Part shown: one piece after another, positions 1-8,449 of the stretch | Layout: each line of letters opens with the position of its first letter | How positions within the stretch are numbered: the first letter of the stretch is position 1 | Assembly: GCF_900111445.1 (NCBI RefSeq) | Contig: NZ_FOHE01000001.1 | Location: 359,329-421,090 of the forward strand | Length of the DNA stretch: 61,762 nt | DNA from: Oceanobacillus limi | GTDB taxonomy: Bacteria > Bacillota > Bacilli > Bacillales > Amphibacillaceae | Direction: 5' to 3' | Position numbers and translations under genes: made by a program | Notes under the pieces: generated by a model | Databases searched by the model: none | Told to the model about the DNA's origin: nothing | The model's input: the letters and a program-made list of their open reading frames with translations, nothing else

Positions 1-525
1 GGTTGATAATTCGGGATGAACGTCGATAATTCGGAGCTAATGGTTGATAATTCGGGATGAACGTCGATAACTTGGTGCGAACGTCGATAATTCGGAACGA
101 ACGGTTGATAACTCGAAACGAACGTCGATAACCAGGAGCTAATGGTTGATAACTCGAAACGAACGTCGATAACCAGGAGCTAATGGTTGATAAATTGGAA
201 CGAACGTCGATAACTTGGTTCTAACGGTTGATAATTCGGGATGAACGTCGATAACTTGGAGCTAATGGTTGATAAGTCGGGACGAACGTCGATAACTTGG
301 AGCGAACGTCGATAACTTGGAGCGAACGTCGATAACTCGGAACGAACGGTTGATAAGTCGGGATGAACGTCGATAACTCGGAACGAACGGTTGATAAGTC
401 GGGATGAACGTCGATAACTTGGTGCGAACGTCGATAACTTGGTGCGAACGTCGATAATTCGGAACGAACGGTTGATAACTCGAAACGAACGTCGATAACT
501 CGAAACAAACGTCGATAACCCAATT
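1..525. repeat. Tandem array of 26 GATAA repeats, 20/21-bp period
   Basis: The stretch consists of degenerate units with an invariant GATAA core at 5, 25, 46, 66, 86, 107 and so on to 514. Two unit types occur: ACGTCGATAA, which gives a 20-bp step, and CGGTTGATAA, which gives a 21-bp step; they mostly alternate. The linker between cores is a variable 7-mer (cttggtg, ttcggaa, ctcgaaa, ccaggag). The array probably continues left of the window. A period of about 20.4 bp puts every core on nearly the same helix face. The mixture of 20 and 21 rules out a conserved reading frame, so open frames here are not genes. No spacer logic, so not CRISPR. Confidence 0.95.
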
Positions 526-701
526 CGAACGCTACGACAACGGTATAATTTCATCTAGATACTGATTTTTATAGCTTAAGGGCTTCTTTACATCGAAGAG
601 GCTCTTTTTTAATGCTTGTCATTCATAAGTTGAAATTCTTTTTCATTTTAAAATAATAAGTTATAATAGTAGAAATTTTCGTGTAAGAAGGGGAAGACGA
701 G

Positions 702-1427
702 ATGGAGACAGTGGATACGGAGAAACAGAAATCGTCGCAGGCATTACGTATGATTAAAAGTGGGATAGCTGTTGGCTTTCCAATTATGTTAGGCTATTTA
801 CCAATTGCCATTACATACGGAGTATTAGCAAAACAGGCTGGAATGACATTGACCGAACTTACATTAATGAGTGTGATGGTATTTGCTGGTGCCAGTCAAT
901 TTATGGGGGCTAACATGATCGCTGTAGGTGCTGGGGCATTAGAGATTATCATCGCAACATTTGTCCTTAACTTCCGACATTTTGTCATGAGTCTTTCGTT
1001 TATGAATCGTCTTCGGGACATTGGCTTGAACTGGAAAGCACCACTATCACTAGGATTAACCGATGAAACATTTGCGGTTTCATCTCTACATACAAAAGAA
1101 GCCAAAATGGAGAAAGGGGCTTTATTTTATACCGCTCTGATTTTGACTGCTTATACTTCCTGGGTATTGGGGTCTGTTTTGGGTGGCGTGCTTGGAGATG
1201 TTATACCAGAATCCTTGAGTCAGAGTATGGGAATTGCACTGTATGCTATGTTTATTGGTTTGTTAGTTCCATCTGTGAAAAAAGAAATTCGAGTTGGATT
1301 GATCGCAATAATAGCAATGTTAATTAATGCGATCTGTGCCCAATTCATGAGTACAGGATGGGCAATCGTCATAGGCACGGTTCTTGGTGGCTTTTGTGGG
1401 ATCTTCATTTTGAAGGAGGATGAGTGA
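702..1427 (+). CDS. azlC: AzlC-family branched-chain amino acid exporter, large subunit
   Basis: A 241-aa polytopic membrane protein with the AzlC signature: an N-terminal segment with GFPIMLGYLPIAITYG (about residues 25-40), then VFAGASQFMG and NFRHFVMS. AzlC with its small partner AzlD exports branched-chain amino acids and analogues such as 4-azaleucine in B. subtilis. The ATG follows a GAAGGGG ribosome site at about 688. The next gene overlaps by one base, so the two are translationally coupled. No Lrp-type regulator gene lies next to it, unlike the B. subtilis azlB operon. Identification by family motifs is firm; substrate is inferred. Confidence 0.93.
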   Translation: METVDTEKQKSSQALRMIKSGIAVGFPIMLGYLPIAITYGVLAKQAGMTLTELTLMSVMVFAGASQFMGANMIAVGAGALEIIIATFVLNFRHFVMSLSFMNRLRDIGLNWKAPLSLGLTDETFAVSSLHTKEAKMEKGALFYTALILTAYTSWVLGSVLGGVLGDVIPESLSQSMGIALYAMFIGLLVPSVKKEIRVGLIAIIAMLINAICAQFMSTGWAIVIGTVLGGFCGIFILKEDE

Positions 1428-1726
1428 TGATTTTACTTATTATTATAGGAATGTCACTGGCAACTATGATACCGCGGATTATTCCTGCATTTATAGTAGA
1501 TAAGTTGCAATTTAAAGGTTGGGTTAATCGTTGGTTAAATGCAATTCCTTATGCTGCTTTAGGTGCACTTATTTTTCCAGGAATTATGACTGTTAAGGAA
1601 GGTGAACCACATATCGGTCTTCTTGGTGGTTTAGTTGCGATAGGATTAGCATACATCGGTCTAAATGTAATCATAGTTGTGATAGGGGCAATCGCTACTG
1701 TTTTCCTCCTTACTGCCGTGATATAG
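1427..1726 (+). CDS. azlD: AzlD-family small subunit of branched-chain amino acid exporter
   Basis: A 99-aa hydrophobic protein of AzlD size with about four membrane segments and the family-typical early motif ATMIPRIIPAF followed by RWLNAIPYAALGAL. It is the partner of AzlC. I start it at the ATG at 1427, which shares its A with the azlC stop and sits 7 nt after GAAGGAGG inside the end of azlC; the GTG at 1424 is too close to that site. A two-gene operon with azlC is clear. Confidence 0.92.
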   Translation: MILLIIIGMSLATMIPRIIPAFIVDKLQFKGWVNRWLNAIPYAALGALIFPGIMTVKEGEPHIGLLGGLVAIGLAYIGLNVIIVVIGAIATVFLLTAVI

Positions 1727-1777
1727 TAGAGTTGGAATAAGGATATAAGTTTTACTGGAATAGTGGGGGGAAACATT

Positions 1778-2317
1778 ATGTTTACGGTCAGAAGCGCAAA
1801 TTTTGAAGATGCAGAGTATATTGCTAATGTTCATGTAAGTAGCTGGAAAAGTACATATAAGGAACTTTTGGATGAAAAAGATTTATCCAATATTACATAT
1901 GAAAATAGAAAAACATTATGGGAAACCATATTAAAGATACAAAAAGAAAATCAATGTACCTTTGTCATGGAAAAAAAAGATGATGGAAAAATTGTTGGTT
2001 TTGTTTCTGGAGGACCAGAACGAACGAAGAATTTTCATTATGATGGGGAAATTTATTCAATCTATTTAACAGATGAATACCAAAAGATGGGGTTAGGAAC
2101 CCAACTTCTACAAACGTTTGTAAAGGAAATGAAGGAAATTGGATACCAATCTATTCTTGTTTGGGTTTTAACTCAAAATCCTTCAAGTAGATTTTACGAG
2201 CGTTTTGAAGCACAGCCAGTAGGCACAGAAAAGGTGACAATTGGAAAAGGCACATACCAGGAAACTGCTTATGGTTGGGAAAATATCGAGGATTTATTAA
2301 AGAAAATAGAAGGATAG
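1778..2317 (+). CDS. GNAT-family N-acetyltransferase
   Basis: A 179-aa GCN5-related acetyltransferase that would transfer acetyl from acetyl-CoA to an unknown amine. It starts with the usual VRSANFEDAEYIANVH strand-helix, has beta-4 at GEIYSIYLTDEYQKMGLGTQLL (about residues 92-113; the acetyl-CoA loop is QKMGLGT), and ends with the YERFEAQPVG segment. The ATG at 1778 follows GGGGGG at 1765; an upstream GTG at 1763 overlaps that site and is rejected. The 51-bp gap from azlD allows cotranscription. Substrate cannot be told from sequence. Confidence 0.9.
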   Translation: MFTVRSANFEDAEYIANVHVSSWKSTYKELLDEKDLSNITYENRKTLWETILKIQKENQCTFVMEKKDDGKIVGFVSGGPERTKNFHYDGEIYSIYLTDEYQKMGLGTQLLQTFVKEMKEIGYQSILVWVLTQNPSSRFYERFEAQPVGTEKVTIGKGTYQETAYGWENIEDLLKKIEG

Positions 2318-2340
2318 AACGCCTCTGTCTATCCTTCTAT
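2306..2340 (+). terminator. Hairpin after the GNAT gene
   Basis: Perfect 13-bp inverted repeat ATAGAAGGATAGA / TCTATCCTTCTAT that overlaps the GNAT stop codon. It has no strong T-run of its own and lies 10 bp before a second hairpin. Confidence 0.7.
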
Positions 2341-2349
2341 AAATGTTTT

Positions 2350-2376
2350 AAAAGCTTGGCTGGAGCCAAGCTTTTA
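2350..2376. terminator. Bidirectional terminator between convergent genes
   Basis: Perfect 12-bp stem AAAAGCTTGGCT with a GG loop and AGCCAAGCTTTT. The A/T-flanked arms serve as terminator for the GNAT gene rightward and for the anti-sigma gene leftward; the latter's stop codon lies in the right arm. Confidence 0.88.
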
Positions 2377-3090
2377 ATCGTTTAAGTTAAGATATAATGT
2401 TTCTGGACCAGTAGGAGTTTTACTACCTCCTTGTGGTTCGATACTGACTTTTAGGAGTTTTAGATTAGCAATATCATTTGCTTGATAATAGACATATGCC
2501 ACACCATCTCGTAGTTGTAATAATTCACCGTACCAATTATCGTCATGGTAGTTAATCCATAACTGATAATCTTGTGCTTGTAATGGCTGCAACCCATCCA
2601 CATATAGGACCATTTCGTTTGTTTCTTCATTTAACCAAATATCACTTTCAATATTTTCATCTATTGTTGCTGGAACGATATCCAAACGGTTCGTATCCGG
2701 ATTTTCCATAAAACTACTTTTAGGTACTTCTTCATGTTGTGCGGTATAAAATTGTTGTTCAATTATAGGATTGGTTTCGTTTGAAAAGAATTGATGTAAT
2801 CCAAAAGAAAGAGTTAATAGAGCCGCAAAACATGTTAATGCAATGACAGGTTTTTTTGGCCGTTTTACTTGTTTTTTGGTTTCTATTTCTTGAATTGATT
2901 GAGTAAGCCGATGCTCTAGGGTTTGGGGAACTGCCTCTATTTGTTGATCGGTTAATAATTGTTCCCAATATTGTACAGCTTTATTGCATTTTTCGCAGGA
3001 GAATAGATGTTTTCTAATAGAAGCTTGTTGTTCATGTGAGACTTTTCCTAAAGCATAATCAATCATTACTTCTTCATCTATATGCTTCAT
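2374..3090 (-). CDS. Membrane anti-sigma factor (zinc-finger N-terminus, RskA-like C-terminus)
   Basis: A 238-aa single-pass membrane protein. Residues about 1-40 form a ZAS-type zinc-binding anti-sigma domain with the H-x3-C-x2-C motif (RKHLFSCEKC). A membrane segment lies near residue 85-105 (VIALTCFAALLTLSFGL). The outer part (about 150-238) resembles the anti-sigma-K (RskA) domain, with YQLWINYHDDNWYGELL and IEPQGGSKTPTGPETLY. It should sequester the adjacent ECF sigma factor until an envelope signal arrives. The ATG at 3090 lies 8 nt after AGGGAG inside the end of the sigma gene; the overlapping GTG at 3099 is less likely. Its signal is unknown. Confidence 0.88.
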   Translation of the reverse strand: MKHIDEEVMIDYALGKVSHEQQASIRKHLFSCEKCNKAVQYWEQLLTDQQIEAVPQTLEHRLTQSIQEIETKKQVKRPKKPVIALTCFAALLTLSFGLHQFFSNETNPIIEQQFYTAQHEEVPKSSFMENPDTNRLDIVPATIDENIESDIWLNEETNEMVLYVDGLQPLQAQDYQLWINYHDDNWYGELLQLRDGVAYVYYQANDIANLKLLKVSIEPQGGSKTPTGPETLYLNLND

Positions 3091-3095
3091 GAATG

Positions 3096-3665
3096 TCACT
3101 CCCTATCCATTTTTGCCCACTGCAATAAAGATTTTTGTTTACGTAAATTCTTTAGACCATATCGTATGGAAGATTTAATCGAGCCCAATGGCTTATTTAA
3201 TGTTTTTGCTAACTCAGCGTGTGTTTTCCCTTCAAAATAAACCCCGTAGATTACTTCCTGTTGCTTTTTCGGAAGTTGTTTTAGTGCATCTAATAAAATA
3301 GAGCTTTCGATTTGTGTAAGTACATGCATTTCGGTTTCTACTTCATCAACAGTAAATAGCTGCTCTAACTTGTTTTGTAGTACAGGTTTTCGCTTCCGAA
3401 GCCGATCAATACATCGACTCTTTGTCTTAACTGCTAGCCAAGCCTTTACACTTCCACGTTGAGCCTTATATTGTAATGGTTTCTTGTAAATATCAAGAAA
3501 TATATCGTGACAAATATCTTCCGCTTCCGTGCGATCAGCTAGAATCCGTATTGCGATATGGAGAACAAAAGCATTATGTAATTCATAAAAGTGGTTGAAG
3601 GCTGATTGTGATCCTTTAGAAATCAATTGTAATAGCATGATATTTTCTTCCTGTTGTCTATCCAT
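3096..3665 (-). CDS. ECF-family RNA polymerase sigma factor
   Basis: A 189-aa sigma-70 protein with only region 2 (about residues 20-90, including ADRTEAEDICHDIFLDIY and the region 2.4 helix VKAWLAVKTKSRCIDRLRKRKP) and region 4 (about 125-180, ALKQLPKKQQEVIYGVYFEGKTHAELA then PLGSIKSSIRYGLKNLR). This is ECF architecture, SigK/RskA type. The ATG follows AAGGGGGA by 9 nt. It is cotranscribed with the anti-sigma gene and divergent from the NEW3/ABC genes, which are its likely targets. I could not pick a convincing ECF -35/-10 pair in the 154-bp divergent gap. Confidence 0.93.
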   Translation of the reverse strand: MDRQQEENIMLLQLISKGSQSAFNHFYELHNAFVLHIAIRILADRTEAEDICHDIFLDIYKKPLQYKAQRGSVKAWLAVKTKSRCIDRLRKRKPVLQNKLEQLFTVDEVETEMHVLTQIESSILLDALKQLPKKQQEVIYGVYFEGKTHAELAKTLNKPLGSIKSSIRYGLKNLRKQKSLLQWAKMDRE

Positions 3666-3819
3666 TATTATAAATCCCCCTTATGGATTTCTAGCAACAA
3701 TCTAGATACTATCCCACTTGATTCAAAAAAATTTTACTAAAAAACTTTCAAAAAAACAAATCCAATTTTTTTAGCTGTTCGTACCATGTGTGAAAAAAAT
3801 AAATTGGGAGGGTTTGTAT

Positions 3820-4965
3820 ATGCTGAGAAAAGCTTTCTTTTTAGTTACTGTATTTGTTTTAGGAGGGATGTTGTTTCACACTCAAATAACTCATGCAGAT
3901 GTAACCGCCTATACCCCCTATACAGGTCTTTCTGTTACCCCTGGTGAGGATATTGAGTACAGTGTGGATATTATTAATGATGGAAATTCTGTTGAGAATG
4001 TTTCATTTGAAATGGAGGGGTTACCAGAGGACTGGGACTATTCAATTACAGCCAATGGTACGAGCATTCAACAACTATCGATACGCCCCAATAAGGAAGA
4101 GCAGGTTCGTATTAATGTAACAGTACCATTAAAAATTGAAAAAGGAGAATATAACTTTAATCTTGTAACAAAGGGCACAAATCAGGATAAATTACCATTT
4201 TTGGTGCGCGTAACGGAAGAGGGTACATTCAAAACAAATTTTACAATGGATCAAACAAATATGCAGGGGCATGCAGATTCTGAATTTAACTACAGTGCGA
4301 CATTGAAAAATCAGACAGCTGAGAAACAGCATTATGGCCTTAGTGCTCAAGCGCCTGAGGGTTGGAATGTTCAGTTTAAAGCAGATGGCAATACAGTTAC
4401 CTCTGTCACGTTAGAGCCGAGTGCAGAGAAAAGCGTTGAGGTAGTTGTGACTCCAGCAGAAAATGCAAAAGCAGACACATACAAAATTCCGATAAATGCT
4501 TCGTCTGGTACAACCTCAAGTGATATAGAAGTGGAGGCAGTTATCACAGGAACTTATGGTGTTACTGTCACTACTCCAGACGGAAATTTAAATGCAGATG
4601 TTACTGCCGGTGGAGAGAGGAATATTGAATTAGTGGTCGAGAATACTGGTACAACTGATTTAACAGACATAGAATTACGTGCTACTACTCCACCAGATTG
4701 GGAAGCATCCTTTGACGAAGATACGATTCCAACCTTAAAGGCTGGGAAAAAAGCAACTATAAAAGCAACACTTTCCGCACCAGATAGTGCTATCGCTGGC
4801 GATTATGTAACAACATTTACTGCTCAAACAGCGGAAGTATCACATGATGCCACGTTTCGAATGTCTGTAAAAACGTCAACTCTATGGGGATTCGTGGGAG
4901 TAGGTACTATTTTAGCTGTAGTAGGCGGGTTATATGGTATTTTTCGAAAGTATGGGAGGAGATAG
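3820..4965 (+). CDS. Exported NEW3-domain protein with C-terminal membrane anchor
   Basis: A 381-aa protein with an N-terminal signal peptide (residues 1-24, cut near THADV), then three or four immunoglobulin-like NEW3/COG1470-type repeats. Each carries the theme 'PGEDIEYSVDIINDGN ... GLPEDWDYSI ... V.VTVP'; repeats start near residues 30, 140 and 250. The C-terminus is a membrane helix (LWGFVGVGTILAVVGGLYG) and a short basic tail, so the repeats face outside. The ATG at 3820 follows GGGAGG by 8 nt. The ABC ATPase gene begins 3 bp after the stop, which implies one complex or pathway. Function is not established. Confidence 0.85.
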   Translation: MLRKAFFLVTVFVLGGMLFHTQITHADVTAYTPYTGLSVTPGEDIEYSVDIINDGNSVENVSFEMEGLPEDWDYSITANGTSIQQLSIRPNKEEQVRINVTVPLKIEKGEYNFNLVTKGTNQDKLPFLVRVTEEGTFKTNFTMDQTNMQGHADSEFNYSATLKNQTAEKQHYGLSAQAPEGWNVQFKADGNTVTSVTLEPSAEKSVEVVVTPAENAKADTYKIPINASSGTTSSDIEVEAVITGTYGVTVTTPDGNLNADVTAGGERNIELVVENTGTTDLTDIELRATTPPDWEASFDEDTIPTLKAGKKATIKATLSAPDSAIAGDYVTTFTAQTAEVSHDATFRMSVKTSTLWGFVGVGTILAVVGGLYGIFRKYGRR

Positions 4966-4968
4966 GTC

Positions 4969-5943
4969 GTGAGCGAGAAAATTATATCGTTAGACAAATT
5001 AACCAAAATTTATGATGATCAGCCTGCTGTCGATCGATTATCACTCTCCATCAACAAAGGAGAGGTATTTGGTCTATTAGGTCCAAATGGTGCAGGAAAA
5101 TCAACAACTATTTTTATGCTATTAGGACTAATTCAACCAACAAGTGGGAATCTTCAAGTATGTGGTATTGATTCAACAACAAACCCTATAGATGTTAAGA
5201 GGCGAGTAGGGTACCTACCAGATGATTTAGGCTTTTATCAAAACATGACCGGATTTGAAAATCTTCTTTATACTGCTTCATTAAATGCAATTTCAAGAGA
5301 TGAAGCCAAAAGGAGAGCAAAGCAATTACTTGAGCAAGTCGGTTTAGAAGATGCCATGCATAAAAAAACTGGAAAATATTCTCGCGGTATGAAGCAACGA
5401 CTTGGGTTAGCAGATGTTTTGATCAAAGAACCGGAAATTATTATTTTGGACGAACCAACATTAGGGATCGATCCAAAAGGGGTACAGGAACTTTTGAAGT
5501 TAATTAAACAATTAAACAAAGAAAAAGATATTACTGTCCTACTATCCTCGCATCATCTACATCAAGTACAACAAATTTGTGACCGAGTTGGGATATTTGT
5601 TGATGGGAAATTACTAGCAAAAGGCAATGTAAATGAACTTGCTCAGCAGTTGTTTGGTGTTCGTTCATCGGTTGTTCAAGTGGAAGTAGGCGAAATTACC
5701 GAAAGTTTACTAGCAAGGTTAAATCAATTAGATGGAGTAACTGGGGTGGAGAAAGTGGATGGTTCTTTTATCGAAGTAACGTGCCAAGAAAATATGACTC
5801 CAGTTATATCGGAAACGATTACTCAAAACAATGCTAGATTATATAGTATACGCTGTAAAGATCATGGGTTGGATGAAATTTATCATCTCTATTTCGAAGG
5901 GCGTGAAATAGATGAAAATACCAAAAAAGCTAAAATTTCGTAA
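4969..5943 (+). CDS. ABC-2 type transporter ATPase
   Basis: A 324-aa nucleotide-binding protein: Walker A GPNGAGKST (about residues 36-44), signature YSRGMKQR (about 136), Walker B IIILDEPTLGIDP (about 157) and switch His in LLSSHHLH. A C-terminal extension of about 100 aa (from 220) is of the type seen in CcmA/NatA-like ATPases. The GTG start follows GGGAGGAGATAGG. It sits between the NEW3 protein and the permease in a tight operon, so it likely powers export or membrane remodelling rather than import; no solute-binding protein is present. Confidence 0.92.
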   Translation: MSEKIISLDKLTKIYDDQPAVDRLSLSINKGEVFGLLGPNGAGKSTTIFMLLGLIQPTSGNLQVCGIDSTTNPIDVKRRVGYLPDDLGFYQNMTGFENLLYTASLNAISRDEAKRRAKQLLEQVGLEDAMHKKTGKYSRGMKQRLGLADVLIKEPEIIILDEPTLGIDPKGVQELLKLIKQLNKEKDITVLLSSHHLHQVQQICDRVGIFVDGKLLAKGNVNELAQQLFGVRSSVVQVEVGEITESLLARLNQLDGVTGVEKVDGSFIEVTCQENMTPVISETITQNNARLYSIRCKDHGLDEIYHLYFEGREIDENTKKAKIS

Positions 5944-6952
5944 AGGTGAGGAGGAAACGAAGAACGAAAAAGCAGAACAAAAAAATACTTCACCAGTATT
6001 TTCTGTTATTGTTCGAAAAGAGTTTACAGATTTTATAAAAAGCTGGCGAATCATTATTTTATTAATAATAATCATACTTACTTGTATGGGTTCACTCTAT
6101 ACAGCTATTACAACCATACAAGATACATTATCTCGATCAGAGGATGTAAAAGAGATAGCCAAAGACACTAATTTATTTTTACAGCTTTTTACGACATCAG
6201 ATGGAACCTTGCCACCCTTTGTAACCTTTGTTTCTTTTTTAGGTCCATTACTAGGAATTGCATTAGGATTTGATGCTGTAAATGCAGAAAGGAATAAAGG
6301 TACGTTAACACGCTTAATGTCACAGCCTGTCCCAAGAGATTATGTAATTAATGCAAAATTTTTAGCTGCGTTGCTTGTAAGTACAACTCTATTTTTTGCA
6401 TTAGGCTTTATTGTGATGGCACTAGGAATATTGATAATAGGTATTCCACCTACTTTTGAGGAATTTTTGCGAATTCTGTGCTTTTTATGTTTATGTGTTG
6501 CATACATTGGTTTTTGGTTAAATCTGGGGATCTTATTTTCAGTCCGATTTAAACAAGCAGCAACTTCAGCTTTATCGAGTATTGCAGTTTGGATTTTCTT
6601 TAGTGTCTTTTATAACATGATCATCGATTTTATCAGCAAAGGATATTTAAATCCTGAATCTATAACTAGCACAGACGAAGCTGTTACAAAGCAAGAGACT
6701 ATTTTGAACTTAATGCGATTGTCACCAAACTACCTATTTTCGGAATCAACTACAACACTCCTTTCCCCATCCGTACGCAGTCTTGGACCACTAACGATGG
6801 AACAAACGGTGGGAGCAATTACAGGCCCATTGCCGTTTGGGCAAAGCCTCTTATTAATTTGGCCGCAATTAACGGGCCTAATTGCAGCAACTCTGATTTG
6901 CTTTGCAATTGCTTATGTTTTATTTATGCGTCAAGAGATTCGAACAAATTAA
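5912..6952 (+). CDS. ABC-2 type transporter permease
   Basis: A 346-aa membrane protein with a charged 35-residue cytoplasmic N-terminus, then PVFSVIVRKEFTDFIKSW leading into TM1, a large outer loop, and about five further membrane segments. The motif LGIALGFDAVNAERNKGTLTRLMSQPVPRDY is the hallmark of ABC-2 (NosY/YhaP-like) permeases. It overlaps the ATPase gene by 32 bp, which implies coupled translation. It is the last gene of the NEW3-ATPase-permease operon. Cargo is unknown. Confidence 0.92.
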   Translation: MKIPKKLKFRKGEEETKNEKAEQKNTSPVFSVIVRKEFTDFIKSWRIIILLIIIILTCMGSLYTAITTIQDTLSRSEDVKEIAKDTNLFLQLFTTSDGTLPPFVTFVSFLGPLLGIALGFDAVNAERNKGTLTRLMSQPVPRDYVINAKFLAALLVSTTLFFALGFIVMALGILIIGIPPTFEEFLRILCFLCLCVAYIGFWLNLGILFSVRFKQAATSALSSIAVWIFFSVFYNMIIDFISKGYLNPESITSTDEAVTKQETILNLMRLSPNYLFSESTTTLLSPSVRSLGPLTMEQTVGAITGPLPFGQSLLLIWPQLTGLIAATLICFAIAYVLFMRQEIRTN

Positions 6953-6993
6953 GGTAGAATTGAGGGGGGGGAACTAAAATAGCTTTCCCCACC

Positions 6994-7863
6994 CTATTCT
7001 TTATAAGGTTCAATATGAATATGAGCATATGTAATTCCATGTCTCTCTGCTAATAATTCTTCAATTCGTACGGTTATATCATGGCTTTCTGTTACATTTA
7101 GAAGTGGGTCAACTAAAATCGTTACCTCAATAAACTGTTGGTTACCATGAATACGTCCTTTAACATCTTCTACTTTTTTTACTTCAGGTGTTTTAGCTAT
7201 ACTCTTTTTAATTTTTCCAATCTCTTTTTCATCAAAACCATCTGTTAATGTGTGGCTAGAATCTTTAAATATATCCCAGGCCGTTTTACAAATGATGACT
7301 CCGACAAGAAATCCAGCCAGTGGATCTAACCAAAATAATCCAAACTGTGCTCCTATAATACCTATAAATGCACCAATACTGACTAGTGCATCAGACCTGT
7401 TATCCTGTGATGCAGCATAAATCGCACTGCTATTAATTTTTCGGCTTAAGTTCAGGTTGTACCGATAAACAGCAAACATAACAACAGCTGCCCCTAACGC
7501 AGTCCAAGCCGTTATCATATTTGGTTGTGCTGTTTGATGCTCAAATATCTTTTGAAACGTATCAATAATTACTTGTATCCCAATTGTCACCATGATGAAC
7601 GATGCTAATAAGGAAGCAATCGTTTCTGCGCGATAATGTCCGTAATGATGATCTTCATCCGGCGGCTTTCTAGATATTTTTAAGCCGATCAGGATTGCAA
7701 TTGATGCGATGACATCCGTTGCATTATTTAATCCGTCTGCGCGTAATGCTTCTGAATTACCTGTATAAGCAATGATTAATTTTGTAGCTGCAAGAAATAG
7801 GTAAGAAAAAATGCTGATCCAAGCACCCTTTTCACCTTGTTTTAAATTGTCACTGTGATTCAT
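6994..7863 (-). CDS. Cation diffusion facilitator transporter (Mn/Zn-type efflux)
   Basis: A 289-aa CDF protein with six membrane helices and a cytoplasmic ferredoxin-like C-terminal domain (about 205-289, ending HGITYAHIHIEPYKE). Metal-site residues are visible in TM2 (ADGLNNATDV, about residue 42) and TM5 (QDNRSDALVS, about 153), plus the DEDHHYGHYRAE loop typical of the family. The lack of the usual HxxxD zinc site and the NNATD form resemble the B. subtilis MneP/MneS manganese exporters; metal choice is inference. The ATG follows TGGAGGAAAATCC. It is a single-gene unit, convergent with the permease gene. Confidence 0.9.
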   Translation of the reverse strand: MNHSDNLKQGEKGAWISIFSYLFLAATKLIIAYTGNSEALRADGLNNATDVIASIAILIGLKISRKPPDEDHHYGHYRAETIASLLASFIMVTIGIQVIIDTFQKIFEHQTAQPNMITAWTALGAAVVMFAVYRYNLNLSRKINSSAIYAASQDNRSDALVSIGAFIGIIGAQFGLFWLDPLAGFLVGVIICKTAWDIFKDSSHTLTDGFDEKEIGKIKKSIAKTPEVKKVEDVKGRIHGNQQFIEVTILVDPLLNVTESHDITVRIEELLAERHGITYAHIHIEPYKE

Positions 7864-8037
7864 GGATTTTCCTCCAGGCTTGTATGATTATAACAGTCTA
7901 CCAAAGTAGTATTGACTGAGTCTAGAGAAAAATTCAAGCATGAAGGAATAACAATTAACTTCTTGAAATTATGTTTCCATTGGTAAAACTTTCTGAGGAA
8001 GATAAGGTCATACTGTTAAAATTTTTTTAACTTTCCA

Positions 8038-8066
8038 TTGCAATTATTCGCAAAATTTAGGATAAT
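8038..8066 (+). promoter_or_regulatory. Sigma-A-like promoter before the IDEAL gene
   Basis: TTGCAA (8038-8043), a 17-bp spacer and GATAAT (8061-8066), about 30 bp before the start codon. Pattern match only. Confidence 0.45.
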
Positions 8067-8095
8067 AGAGTAAAGGAGCAAAGGGGCGAGTTCCC

Positions 8096-8329
8096 ATGAG
8101 AAAGGAAAAAGTTATTTTCCGTTATCATCCATACGATGGAAAGGTAATAAAAGCAAGAAGAGAAATTCCATATGATGTCAAACTAACGGCAAGGCTTGTA
8201 TTGGATGAAATATGCTTTAATTGGAATAAAGCACAATTAGAAGCAAAATTGAATAGCTCCATTGAAGAAGGAAACAAAGAAAAATTTGAACAATTGCGTG
8301 AAGCGTATTTAGATTATATTTGGGAGTAA
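8096..8329 (+). CDS. Small IDEAL-domain protein
   Basis: A 77-aa soluble, highly charged protein. The C-terminal 40 residues (from about 37: WNKAQLEAKLNSSIEEGNKE, then KFEQLREAYLDY) match the pattern of the IDEAL domain, a short helical module found in small Bacillaceae proteins and in YpiB-like proteins: a 'l...Id.Al..gdke.F..L...y' pattern. The N-terminal part forms two short strands (EKVIFRYHPYDGKVIKAR). The ATG lies 9 nt after AAAGGGGCG. Monocistronic, with its own promoter-like site. Function unknown; domain call is by pattern, without a search. Confidence 0.7.
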   Translation: MRKEKVIFRYHPYDGKVIKARREIPYDVKLTARLVLDEICFNWNKAQLEAKLNSSIEEGNKEKFEQLREAYLDYIWE

Positions 8330-8399
8330 AAAAACAGCATCAATAATTAACGTGGCATTTTCCAAACTGCCTTCGTTACAGTTTATACAAGATAGTTAA

Positions 8400-8428
8400 A
8401 GCCTTGCCTTATTAGGTGAGGCTATTTT
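8400..8428 (+). terminator. Intrinsic terminator before the chemoreceptor gene
   Basis: AGCCTTGCCT / AGGTGAGGCT, a 10-bp stem with two G-T pairs and a TATT loop, followed by ATTTTTA. It is 70 bp after the IDEAL gene and directly ahead of the next ribosome site, so it could also act as an attenuator for the downstream gene. Confidence 0.75.
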
Positions 8429-8449
8429 TAATCAAAAAAGGGGGACAAG

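Noticed and set aside
1-525. CRISPR array
   Set aside because: Linkers are only about 7 bp and are reused; no 25-40-bp unique spacers and no cas genes.
180-554. Leftward open frames through the tandem array (repeated SYRRSF.VIDV peptides)
   Set aside because: They are by-products of 20/21-bp repeats; the mixed period breaks any frame, two frames are open at once, and no ribosome site exists.
545-620. Terminator in front of azlC (GGGCTTC...GAAGAGGCTCTTTTTT)
   Set aside because: Only CTTC/GAAG pairs well; the next bases mismatch despite the T-run.
3666-3819. ECF-type promoter in the sigma/NEW3 divergent gap
   Set aside because: Several AT-rich candidates, none with convincing AAC-type -35 and CGT-type -10 at proper spacing.
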